Shown here one piece after another: positions 51,745 to 59,587 of a DNA stretch of 64,000 bases. Within the stretch, counting starts at the first letter, position 1; every line of letters begins with the position of its first letter. The position numbers were made by a program, and so were the translations under genes. The stretch is taken from contig NZ_JAFEWE010000002.1 of NCBI RefSeq assembly GCF_017355785.1, positions 360,618 through 424,617 of the forward strand, written 5' to 3'. The DNA is from Desertivirga arenae. Its GTDB lineage: Bacteria; Bacteroidota; Bacteroidia; Sphingobacteriales; Sphingobacteriaceae. The notes beneath the pieces are model-generated. The model saw nothing but the letters and a program-made list of their open reading frames with translations. It was not told the DNA's origin and made no database searches.

Positions 51745-53187
51745 ATGAAATACCCTTTAAAGTCGGGATTCATTCTCAGTCTATTTTATCCATGGCTCGC
51801 TTCTGTTCTATTGCAAGCTGCACCAATCTCCTCCTACTTAATCGCCTGGTTAGGCTCTTTCTTCATTTTTTATCAAACTTGGTTCTCAAAAGATAGCTTC
51901 GTATTAATGGATCTACCGAAAGAGAAACAAATTATGCGGCCTCTATTTCTCCAACAAGCAATATTCGCCGGCTTTATGTGCTGCACATCCATCTTCTATT
52001 TCATTGATGCTATGGGATATAAATACTTTGATCAGGTAGCAAAAATGGATCTAATACAAATAAATGAAGGCTTGGAATTAGTTGCAAAATGTCAAAGATT
52101 CTCAGTTTTAGGACATGCGGCACTAGTTACTGGTATACTTCTAGGTCAAAAGAAAACGTTAGGCAAAGGAATAGACTATGTTCCAATAAAAATTATTTCA
52201 ATCGATAATTGGATTATTAGAATTGGAATAATTAGCTTCATTATTAGCTTTATACTCGAAAAAGCTCCCGGCTTTTTTCAATTTTCTTTGGGCTTTTATA
52301 ATGTTACAATTTTTTGTGGTGCAGTAACTTTTGTAAAAGGTATACGGAACAAGCATTTTGTAATGCTTGGATGGGGCGGATTTATATTTATTGTAAATTT
52401 GGCAATAGCTAGTTTAAGTGGATACAAAGAACCTCTGATTGTAAATTTTATTATTTTATTTTGCCTTCTATACCCTCATTATAAAAGAGAGGTTTCTCTT
52501 ATTGCCGTTCCCTTTTTCGCTTTGCTATTTTATTTTGCACCTACATATGCAATCGTAATACGGAAACAAGCTTGGTCAGGAGAAACAACTGCTGAAAACG
52601 CCAGACAGGAAGCAGTTGAAACTATTTTAGATGAGGAAAATACCCTTGAAGAGACCAATTGGACTTTTTTAACTGGAAGACTAAGTGAAATAGGTATGTT
52701 CACTCAATTTGTCAAGACGACCCCCGAAACAGTTCCGTATTATCACCTTGACATCATTACCAATGCTATTATCTCTATAGTCCCGAGAGCTCTTTGGAAG
52801 GAAAAACCAATTACAGAGGAAGTTGCTATGCAACGAGTGTATGATGCAGGAGTTATAGACAACCGATCCGTGGTATCGGCGAAGGCTCGTCCCATTGTAG
52901 ATGCTTATTTAAGCGGAGGAATAATAGGAGTTATAATTTATATGTTCAGTTTCGGCTATCTTTCCCAATCACTTTGTAATAAAGCTGAAAGATTATTCGG
53001 GGGATATGAGACTGGGGGAATAATTTTCTTTAATGGTTTTTTTCAAACTGTTTGGCGGGGTGAGACAACGGAATTTATGGCTAACACTATTTTTTGGGCG
53101 TTTATTGCTATGATAATATTCTGGCTTGGCTTGAGGTTAACAAACTATATTGAGAAAGCCAACCCACTTGATTACACAAAGATCTAG
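51745..53187 (+). CDS. Wzy-like polysaccharide polymerase, copy 2
   Basis: 480 residues, with the same length and topology as its upstream neighbour. Shared blocks include KQIMRPLFLQQ, IFAGFMCCTS, ARPIVDAYLSGG and WRGETTEFMAN, placed at matching positions. It is a tandem duplicate that has diverged in its loops. Both keep the whole fold, so both are probably functional, possibly as a heterodimer or with different linkage specificity. An alternative is a polysaccharide export or ligase function. It precedes a GT4 gene by 12 bases. Confidence 0.72.
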   Translation: MKYPLKSGFILSLFYPWLASVLLQAAPISSYLIAWLGSFFIFYQTWFSKDSFVLMDLPKEKQIMRPLFLQQAIFAGFMCCTSIFYFIDAMGYKYFDQVAKMDLIQINEGLELVAKCQRFSVLGHAALVTGILLGQKKTLGKGIDYVPIKIISIDNWIIRIGIISFIISFILEKAPGFFQFSLGFYNVTIFCGAVTFVKGIRNKHFVMLGWGGFIFIVNLAIASLSGYKEPLIVNFIILFCLLYPHYKREVSLIAVPFFALLFYFAPTYAIVIRKQAWSGETTAENARQEAVETILDEENTLEETNWTFLTGRLSEIGMFTQFVKTTPETVPYYHLDIITNAIISIVPRALWKEKPITEEVAMQRVYDAGVIDNRSVVSAKARPIVDAYLSGGIIGVIIYMFSFGYLSQSLCNKAERLFGGYETGGIIFFNGFFQTVWRGETTEFMANTIFWAFIAMIIFWLGLRLTNYIEKANPLDYTKI

Positions 53188-53198
53188 AACGATACGTT

Positions 53199-54371
53199 TT
53201 GAAAATTTTTCAACTTAACGCTTCCTATAAGCCTGCCTACATTTACGGCGGTCCCACCATGTCAGTATCTAAACTTAGCGAAGAGATTGCTAAACAAGGC
53301 ATTCCAATAGAAGTAGTTACAACTTCAGCAAACGGGTCTGGGGAACTTGAGGTCGAACTTGGAAAGAGCGTTCAGGTAGATGGAGTTGATGTAACTTACT
53401 ATCCTAGAATAACGAAAGATCATACACACCTTAGTCCCCAACTTCTTTCGGCTCTTTCATCGAAACTAAAGGTTTCGAAAGCAAAGGCTGAGAGCCCAGT
53501 TATTCACGTACATGCCTGGTGGAACCTGGTTTCTATGTTCTCTAGCTGGATAGCAAGAGGGAAAAAGGTTCCCGTAATCTTATCCCCGCGGGGAACTCTT
53601 AGTGGTTATTCTTTTTTAAACCGTAATTCAGGAGTGAAAGATTATATTCATAAGTTCCTGGGTAAAGGCTTGTTGGAGTATAGCTACTTCCATGTAACTA
53701 GCGAAAAGGAAAAAAGGGATATCGAACGTTTGGTAAAGCCGAAGGGGGTGTTTGTGATTCCAAATTTTGTCCGCATTCCTTCTGAGGTTAAAGCTGAAAG
53801 GTTAAAGCTGAAAGGTTCAGACGAGAAGCTAAATCTTCTATTCATTTCTCGTGTGGAGGAAAAAAAAGGATTGGAGCTCCTTTTTGAAAGCTTGAAGGAA
53901 TTTAAGGCTAATTGGGTTTTAGATATTGCGGGTTCTGGTGAGGAAGCTTATGTAAGTAAACTAAAATCGATAACTGTAGAGTTAGGTATTTCAGAAAGAA
54001 TTACCTGGCTGGGGCATGTGAATAATGAGCAGAAATTCCAGGTGATGGCAGAACATGATGTGATGGTCCTCCCCTCTTTTGATGAGAACTTTGCGAATGT
54101 AGTAGTAGAATGTTTAAGTGTGGGCACTTCAGTTTTACTTACTCGTAACGTTGGGCTTGCGGATTACGTAGAGGCAGAGGAATTAGGTTGGGTTTGTGAA
54201 AGAACAAAAGAGAACTTACTTTTGCAGCTTTCTAAAATTAATAGCAATCGCTCGAAAATAGAAGAGATCAGGGAGAAAGCTCCTCTAATCATTAGGGAAG
54301 ACTTTAACGAGGAGAAACTGGTGAAGCAGTATATTGCTATGTATGAAGAGGTGCTGAGACAATCTAAATAA
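53199..54371 (+). CDS. Family 4 glycosyltransferase
   Basis: 390 residues from a TTG start, giving MKIFQLNASYKPAYIYGGPT. This is the usual GT4 opening with the Y-G-G-P-T loop of the glycosyl transferase 4-like domain. C-terminal blocks are LNLLFISRVEEKKGLELLFE and ENFANVVVECLSVGTSVLLT with an intact EX7E. HVHAWWNL lies in the acceptor domain. It is the last transferase of the operon, 21 bases ahead of glmS. Confidence 0.92.
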   Translation: MKIFQLNASYKPAYIYGGPTMSVSKLSEEIAKQGIPIEVVTTSANGSGELEVELGKSVQVDGVDVTYYPRITKDHTHLSPQLLSALSSKLKVSKAKAESPVIHVHAWWNLVSMFSSWIARGKKVPVILSPRGTLSGYSFLNRNSGVKDYIHKFLGKGLLEYSYFHVTSEKEKRDIERLVKPKGVFVIPNFVRIPSEVKAERLKLKGSDEKLNLLFISRVEEKKGLELLFESLKEFKANWVLDIAGSGEEAYVSKLKSITVELGISERITWLGHVNNEQKFQVMAEHDVMVLPSFDENFANVVVECLSVGTSVLLTRNVGLADYVEAEELGWVCERTKENLLLQLSKINSNRSKIEEIREKAPLIIREDFNEEKLVKQYIAMYEEVLRQSK

Positions 54372-54392
54372 TATTATAATTATCAATTAAGT

Positions 54393-56234
54393 ATGTGTGG
54401 AATAGTTGGCTATATTGGCCATCGTCCTGCCTGGGACATTATTGTAAAGGGGTTAAAGAGATTAGAATACCGTGGCTATGACAGTGCTGGTATCGCTCTT
54501 ATCAATCAAGAAAAAGGTTTAAGAACGTATAAAAAAGCGGGTAAGGTATCAGACCTGGAGGCTTTTGCGGCAGATGTAGATAAGGCCGGTTCTATCGGAA
54601 TGGGTCATACCCGTTGGGCTACTCATGGTGCTCCTTCTGATCGTAACTCGCATCCGCATAGCTCTGGAGATAGAAGGCTTTCTATCATCCATAACGGAAT
54701 TATCGAAAACTATGCTATCCTTAAAGAGGCTTTACAAGCTAAGGGGCATGAGTTCCGCAGTGATACCGATACTGAGGTTCTGATCCATCTGATCGAGGAG
54801 ATTCAAGCTTCTGAGAAATTAGACTTGTTTGAGTCTGTTCGTATTGCGTTGAAGGAGGTTGTGGGTGCTTATGCTATTGTGGTAATGAGCGAGGATGAAC
54901 CGGATGTATTGGTAGCGGCAAGGAAAGCGAGCCCGATGGTGATTGGTGTTGGTGATGGTGAGTATTTTATCGCTTCAGACGCCTCTCCTATTATTGAATA
55001 CACCAAAAACGTGATCTACCTGAAGGATAACCAGATTGCCTATGTTAAAAAGGATGAGCTGGTGATTAAGGGTACTGACAATATTGTTGATACTCCTTAC
55101 ATCCAGGAACTGGAGCTTAAGCTGGAAATGCTGGAAAAAGGCGGCTTTGATAGCTTTATGTTGAAGGAGATCTATGAGCAGCCGCGGTCTATCCGTGATT
55201 GTATGAGAGGCCGCATTTATCCGAAAGAGGGAAAAATACAGCTGGGTGGTTTGAATGAATATGCGGATAAGCTGAAGAACATTGACCGCATCATCATTAT
55301 TGCCTGTGGTACGTCATGGCATGCTGGTCTGGTTGCTGAATACTTGATCGAGGAGTATGCACGGGTACCGGTTGAGGTAGAGTATGCTTCTGAATTCCGT
55401 TACCGTAATCCGATCATCACTGAAAAGGATGTGGTGATTGCGATCTCTCAGTCGGGCGAAACTGCGGATACTTTAGCGGCTATTGAGCTGGCGAAGGAAA
55501 AGGGTGCTACCATTTTGGGTGTTTGCAATGTGGTGGGTTCTTCTATTCCTCGTTCTACGCATGCTGGTGCGTATACGCATGCTGGTCCTGAGATCGGTGT
55601 TGCTTCTACCAAGGCTTTCACTGCCCAGGTGACGGTTCTTACCTTGATTTCTTTGTTCCTTGCTGAGAAGCGTGGTACGCTGGGCCAAACGCAGCGTGTG
55701 CAATTGCTGACGGAGCTGGAAGAGATCCCGGCATTGGTAGAGAAATGTTTGGAGGCGAATGAGCATATTTTAAGCATTGCCGAGAAGTTTAAGGATGCTA
55801 CGAACTGTTTATTCCTTGGTCGCGGTACGGGTTTCCCGGTTGCGCTGGAGGGTGCTTTGAAATTGAAAGAGATCAGTTATATCCATGCCGAGGGTTATCC
55901 TGCTGCTGAGATGAAACATGGTCCGATTGCTTTGATCGATGAGGAGATGCCGGTAGTGGTGATTGCTCCGCAGAACTCTTCGTACGAGAAGGTGATCAGT
56001 AATATACAGGAGGTGAAAGCGAGAAAAGGTCAGGTGATTGCTATCGTTACCGAAGGAGACAAGGAGGTGAAGAAAATGGCGGATTATACGATCGAGATCC
56101 CTGCTGCTAACGAGGCTTTCTTACCGCTGATCGCTACTATTCCGCTGCAATTGCTGTCGTACCATATTGCGGTGCTGCGTGGTTGTAATGTGGATCAGCC
56201 AAGGAATTTGGCGAAGAGTGTGACGGTAGAGTAA
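54393..56234 (+). CDS. glmS: Glutamine-fructose-6-phosphate aminotransferase (isomerising)
   Basis: 613 residues, the family's usual length. Cys2 in MCGIVGYIGHRP is the glutaminase nucleophile; YRGYDSAG and HTRWATHG complete the amidotransferase domain (about 1-230). Two SIS sugar-isomerase domains follow (about 285-425 and 455-600; [29 protein letters not shown]), and the end [11 protein letters not shown] is canonical. The enzyme makes glucosamine-6-phosphate for UDP-GlcNAc and hence for peptidoglycan and the glycan of this locus. A defective copy of its 3' part lies at 57605. Whether this is the cell's only glmS cannot be told. Confidence 0.97.
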   Translation: MCGIVGYIGHRPAWDIIVKGLKRLEYRGYDSAGIALINQEKGLRTYKKAGKVSDLEAFAADVDKAGSIGMGHTRWATHGAPSDRNSHPHSSGDRRLSIIHNGIIENYAILKEALQAKGHEFRSDTDTEVLIHLIEEIQASEKLDLFESVRIALKEVVGAYAIVVMSEDEPDVLVAARKASPMVIGVGDGEYFIASDASPIIEYTKNVIYLKDNQIAYVKKDELVIKGTDNIVDTPYIQELELKLEMLEKGGFDSFMLKEIYEQPRSIRDCMRGRIYPKEGKIQLGGLNEYADKLKNIDRIIIIACGTSWHAGLVAEYLIEEYARVPVEVEYASEFRYRNPIITEKDVVIAISQSGETADTLAAIELAKEKGATILGVCNVVGSSIPRSTHAGAYTHAGPEIGVASTKAFTAQVTVLTLISLFLAEKRGTLGQTQRVQLLTELEEIPALVEKCLEANEHILSIAEKFKDATNCLFLGRGTGFPVALEGALKLKEISYIHAEGYPAAEMKHGPIALIDEEMPVVVIAPQNSSYEKVISNIQEVKARKGQVIAIVTEGDKEVKKMADYTIEIPAANEAFLPLIATIPLQLLSYHIAVLRGCNVDQPRNLAKSVTVE

Positions 56235-56249
56235 GGGTTGGTGCTACTT

Positions 56250-56272
56250 GGTCTTAGCGGGACGCTAAGACC
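56250..56272. repeat. Intergenic palindrome, GGTCTTAGCG variant
   Basis: Perfect arms GGTCTTAGCG and CGCTAAGACC around GGA. It lies 15 bases after the glmS stop and has a twin at 58018 in the duplicated segment. Confidence 0.85.
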
Positions 56273-56289
56273 AGGACTGTTGCTGCTGA

Positions 56290-56320
56290 TTCTGGTCGTA
56301 GGGTCACCCTACGACCAGAA
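56290..56320. repeat. Intergenic palindrome, GGTCGTAGGG family
   Basis: Perfect palindrome of 15-base arms (TTCTGGTCGTAGGGT and complement) around a single C. Same core as the copies at 57462, 58055 and 59521. Confidence 0.88.
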
Positions 56321-56401
56321 CTGGGCAGTAGGCAATGCATAAAGACCTCGACGCCGAAGGTTCCTGATTTTAAATAGAAATATGCTAAATAGCTAAATGA
56401 T

Positions 56402-56440
56402 AGACGCCCTTTGCTTTGAAGCAAGGGCGTTTTTTTTTTG
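56402..56440 (+). terminator. Intrinsic terminator downstream of glmS
   Basis: Stem ACGCCCTTTGC/GCAAGGGCGT with a short loop and a long T-run. It closes the polysaccharide operon from the left and, read in reverse, is directly after the stop of the convergent Rpn-family gene. Confidence 0.88.
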
Positions 56441-56443
56441 CTC

Positions 56444-57385
56444 TTATGCCTCTTTTATTTCTTCTTCAGAAAGGCGCGTAGCTTTAGCTATCTCAGGTAC
56501 AGAAAGGCCTAACTTTTTCAGTTCCCTGGCTGTATTTAGTTGGCTATCCTTTAGTATTTTAGCTTTTTCCGCTTCGGCTTTAGCTCTTTCTTCCTCTAAT
56601 GCTTTAGCCAGCTTGGCTTCTGATATAGTACGTTCTTCCTCCCGTGCAACCTGCTTGGTATAAGCTATCGCGTTCTCGTAATCCCACCGGGCTTTTAGAC
56701 TTGCTTCGTATTCCATACGTTCCTCCTCTGTCAGTTTTGAAACTTCTGATATTTTGAAGATCCTTTTAAAAATCTCCTGGTTAAAAATGGTCGGTATTTT
56801 GTCCAGCTTACTCATATGTTTAAGCATAAACATCCACTTGTCCCGATTGGTTACCAGGTCAGATTCCTCTTTTACAAAATTACTTAAATCTAAGAACTTA
56901 AATCCCAACTTGTTGTAAAATTGCTTTCCTGTATTTTTTTCTAATAGGGCGATATCATAAAAATACTGATCGCTGTCGGCTTCCATCTTAAACTCTAGAA
57001 TTGCAATGAAGTAAACCTCGGGAAGTTCATAATTGTTGCTTGCCCTGCCTTTGGGAAGCTGTCTTTGAATAAGTCTTGATGCGTAGTAAATACTTCGGTC
57101 TTTGAAGAATGCCTGCCGGGTTCGCTGCATCTCTATCAGGAAATGTTCGCCATTGCTTCCCCGGGAGCTTAAATCGAAAATAACACGTTTTTCCTCTGGA
57201 CCGTCCCCATCGTGCTCGTTAGGGCGATACTCCAGGTCCATAATGTGTTTTTCCCCATCAAATAAATCGTTTAGAAACTCAATCAGAATATCCTTATTTG
57301 GTTCTGAAGCGAAAAAGAAGCGGAATCCGAAATCAGTAAGGGGATCAACGAACTTTGTGCTAATGGGATAATTAGGATTGCTCAT
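56444..57385 (-). CDS. Rpn-family (PD-(D/E)XK) nuclease
   Basis: 313 residues. The start FVDPLTDFGFRFFFASEPNK is diagnostic for this Rpn/transposase-like family. The nuclease core shows VIFDLSSRG (D71) and FLIEMQR (E85-x-Q87), the D...E-x-Q site of a PD-(D/E)XK enzyme. The C-terminal 90 residues are charged coiled coil ending in an HTH-like LKKLGLSVPEIAKATRLSEE. Such proteins promote recombination or act in defence, and are often multi-copy. Here there is a truncated copy (58093) and an internally deleted one (10784). It converges on glmS. Confidence 0.88.
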   Translation of the reverse strand: MSNPNYPISTKFVDPLTDFGFRFFFASEPNKDILIEFLNDLFDGEKHIMDLEYRPNEHDGDGPEEKRVIFDLSSRGSNGEHFLIEMQRTRQAFFKDRSIYYASRLIQRQLPKGRASNNYELPEVYFIAILEFKMEADSDQYFYDIALLEKNTGKQFYNKLGFKFLDLSNFVKEESDLVTNRDKWMFMLKHMSKLDKIPTIFNQEIFKRIFKISEVSKLTEEERMEYEASLKARWDYENAIAYTKQVAREEERTISEAKLAKALEEERAKAEAEKAKILKDSQLNTARELKKLGLSVPEIAKATRLSEEEIKEA

Positions 57386-57604
57386 ATTGTTGCGATTTGT
57401 TAATCAATTAGGACCGGTGAAGGGTCGTACTGCGACGCTGCAGTCAGGACAACAGGGATGGCTTTCTTCTGGTCGTAGGGTGACCCTACGACCAGAAGAA
57501 AGGGTTCGAGGTGACGTGCGATACTTCCTGGGTACCTTGATATTTTAATAAGTATGAATGGTGCTGGTATTCTAAAATGATCTTGCTCACAATATAGATA
57601 CACC
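57386..57604. other. Gap between the Rpn-family gene and the glmS fragment
   Basis: Contains the palindrome at 57462 and the start region of the Rpn-family gene. No gene; the minus-strand frame at 57400-57603 has no protein character. Confidence 0.55.
57462..57502. repeat. Intergenic palindrome, GGTCGTAGGG family (20-base arms)
   Basis: Arms CTTTCTTCTGGTCGTAGGGT and complement around a single G; the longest arms of the family. It is 77 bases upstream of the Rpn-family gene's start, a placement different from the other copies. Confidence 0.88.
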
Positions 57605-57996
57605 GGGAAAAGAAGGCGAATGATTATATTTTAAGTATTGATGAGAAGTTCAAAGGTTCTACCAATTGTTTATTCCTTGGTCGCGGTACGGGTTTCCCGG
57701 TTGCGCTGGAGGGTGCTTTGAAATTGAAAGAGATCAGTTATATCCATGCGGAAGGTTATCCTGCTGCTGAGATGAAACATGGTCCGATTGCTTTGATCGA
57801 GGAGGAGATGCCGGTTGTGGTTATTGCTCCGCAGAACTCTTCGTACGAGAAGGTGATCAGTAATATACAGGAGGTTAAAGCGAGAAAAGGTCAGGTGATC
57901 GCTATTGTTACGGAAGGTGACAAGGAGGTGGGGCGGTACTGCGTGGTTGTAATGTGGATCAGCCAAGGAATTTGGCGAAGAGTGTGACGGTAGAGT
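57605..57996 (+). pseudogene. Degenerate duplicate of the glmS 3' part
   Basis: Close match to glmS from about 55745 to its stop. Reading frame is open from about 57661 through [20 protein letters not shown] and ends after [21 protein letters not shown] gap of some 115 bases relative to glmS (between GACAAGGAGGTG and GGTACTGCGTGGTT-like sequence) shifts the frame. The amidotransferase domain and first SIS domain are absent. It is not functional. The match continues into palindromes and the truncated Rpn gene, so it is part of a larger duplication. Confidence 0.92.
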
Positions 57997-58017
57997 AAGG
58001 GGGGGTTAGTGCTAGGT

Positions 58018-58040
58018 GGTCTTAGCGAGACGCTAAGACC
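58018..58040. repeat. Intergenic palindrome, GGTCTTAGCG variant
   Basis: Perfect arms GGTCTTAGCG and CGCTAAGACC around AGA. Twin of the 56250 copy, duplicated with the surrounding segment; the loop differs (GGA there). Confidence 0.85.
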
Positions 58041-58054
58041 AGGACTGGTGCAGG

Positions 58055-58085
58055 TTCTGGTCGTAGGGTGGCCCTACGACCAGAA
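58055..58085. repeat. Intergenic palindrome, GGTCGTAGGG family
   Basis: Arms TTCTGGTCGTAGGG and CCCTACGACCAGAA around TGG. Twin of 56290; the loop has diverged while both arms are intact. Confidence 0.88.
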
Positions 58086-58092
58086 ATGGCAT

Positions 58093-58617
58093 TTATGCTT
58101 CTTCAACTTCGCCTTCTGAAAGGCCTAATTCTTTGGCGATATCAGCGTTAGACATCCCTGTTTTCTTAAGTTGCCTTATTGCCGCCAAGACGATAGTTCT
58201 TTCTTTCTTTACAGCTTCTTCTTTGTCCGCTTCCACTTTAGCTTTTTCTGCTTCAGCTTTAGCTAGTTTAGCTTCAGCTTTGGTTCTTTCTGCCGCTAGT
58301 TTAGCTTCGGCAATGGCGCGTTCCTCTTCCCTGGCTACCTGTTCGGTATAAGCTATCGCGTTCTCGTAATCCCACCGGGCTTTTAGACTTGCTTCGTATT
58401 CCATACGTTCCTCCTCTGTCAGTTTTGAAACTTCTGATATTTTGAAGATCCTTTTAAAAATCTCCTGGTTAAAAATGGTCGGTATTTTGTCCAGCTTACT
58501 CATATGTTTAAGCATAAACATCCACTTGTCCAGATTGCTCACCAGGTCAGATTCTTCTTTTACAAAATTACTTAAATCCAAGTACTTAAAACCAAGTTTG
58601 TTGTAAAAACGCTTGTG
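58093..58617 (-). pseudogene. Truncated Rpn-family gene lacking the nuclease domain
   Basis: Reading from about 58617 (after an in-frame TAG) the frame RFYNKLGFKYLDLSNFVKEE matches the middle of the intact protein, and DNA identity with 56670-56925 is high. The whole N-terminal nuclease core is missing. The C-terminal tail differs: a longer run of A/E/K repeats and a different end (LKKTGMSNADIAKELGLSEG). No start codon better than TTG at 58581 is present. It is probably dead, though the coiled-coil and HTH-like end could still be made. Confidence 0.85.
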
Positions 58618-58706
58618 CTAACTGATTGAAATTTAACTCTTTCAATAGTATTTTATTCATTAACTTTCTTACATTAGCTCACCAACCATTCCTTTGACCA
58701 TGAGCT

Positions 58707-59528
58707 ATGAAAACTAATCATAATGGGTATTGGGGCCCATTTGGCCTATTGAACGAACTAGAGACTAAGCTAATCATTGATCAGTTTGGGAATTTCTCTG
58801 ACCGCTTATTACCCTGGCTGAAAGGCCGGCATACTGTTAATCCCCTTATTGCTGAAATTGCTTGTCACCCCATCATCGTAGAACAACTTAAGGCAATCCT
58901 GGGAGACGATGTCCTGCTTTCTGGTTGCCAGATCATTAAACAAGCTCCCCAGAAGAATTTATCCTGGCATGTTGACCTGGAACACGCGCAATGGGAAGGG
59001 CTATCGGTTTGGGTTGCTTTGGAAAATGTAATTCCGGGGAAATCGATGAGCTTGATTGCCCGATCTCAAAATTTTGGGGCTACGCCGGAGGATTTTAAAT
59101 TGCAGGGAAAAGATCTGTCTTCACCCGGTAAGGTTTTAGATCTGGCAAAGGAATTAGATCCTGAGGCTACTCTTGTTGAATTGCATATTACAGATGGTCA
59201 GTTCTTCATCTTTGATGGGAAGCTTTGGCATGCTACTCAGAATCCTTCTGATTCTCCCCGATATGCGCTTCTGCTGCAATATTGCCGACCTGATCAGAAA
59301 GTTAAAGCAGTGCTCGACATTAATTATCCGCAAATCCGCTTCCATTCTTTCAAGCCTGAATGCTTGTTGATTTCGGGCTCTGATCAATATGGCGTTAACC
59401 GGGTTATTACACGTAAACAGGTAGGCACGCCGGTAAGGAAAGTTAAAGCTGCGCTGTGGTATGCACCACGGACGATTGCTTATAAGGCTTTGAGGAAGGT
59501 TAGGAGAAGGTTTTTGAGGTGGTCGTAG
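58707..59528 (+). CDS. Phytanoyl-CoA dioxygenase-like protein
   Basis: 273 residues. It has the 2-oxoglutarate/Fe(II) oxygenase triad: H88-x-D90 in SWHVDLEH and distal H175 in LWHATQN, with R185 in SPRYALLLQY as the 2-oxoglutarate anchor. IFDGKLWHATQNPSD is typical of the PhyH family. The substrate is unknown; some family members hydroxylate lipids, natural products or sugars. The stop codon TAG (59526-59528) lies inside a GGTCGTAGGG palindrome, so the last codons come from a repeat. It has no clear operon partner. Confidence 0.85.
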   Translation: MKTNHNGYWGPFGLLNELETKLIIDQFGNFSDRLLPWLKGRHTVNPLIAEIACHPIIVEQLKAILGDDVLLSGCQIIKQAPQKNLSWHVDLEHAQWEGLSVWVALENVIPGKSMSLIARSQNFGATPEDFKLQGKDLSSPGKVLDLAKELDPEATLVELHITDGQFFIFDGKLWHATQNPSDSPRYALLLQYCRPDQKVKAVLDINYPQIRFHSFKPECLLISGSDQYGVNRVITRKQVGTPVRKVKAALWYAPRTIAYKALRKVRRRFLRWS

Positions 59529-59543
59529 GGGGACCCTACGACT
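59521..59543. repeat. Palindrome of GGTCGTAGGG family overlapping a gene end
   Basis: Arms GGTCGTAGGG and CCCTACGACTA (last bases imperfect) around GGA. The TAG of GGTCGTAG is the stop codon of the phytanoyl-CoA dioxygenase-like gene. Confidence 0.85.
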
Positions 59544-59587
59544 AGGTCAGTATAATAGAGGCTGCATCGGCGCCACCGAAGCCTGTC

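Noticed and set aside
57718-57987. Second GlmS-like protein of 89 codons
   Set aside because: Only a piece of one SIS domain with a shifted end; it is a decayed duplicate and not a functional gene.
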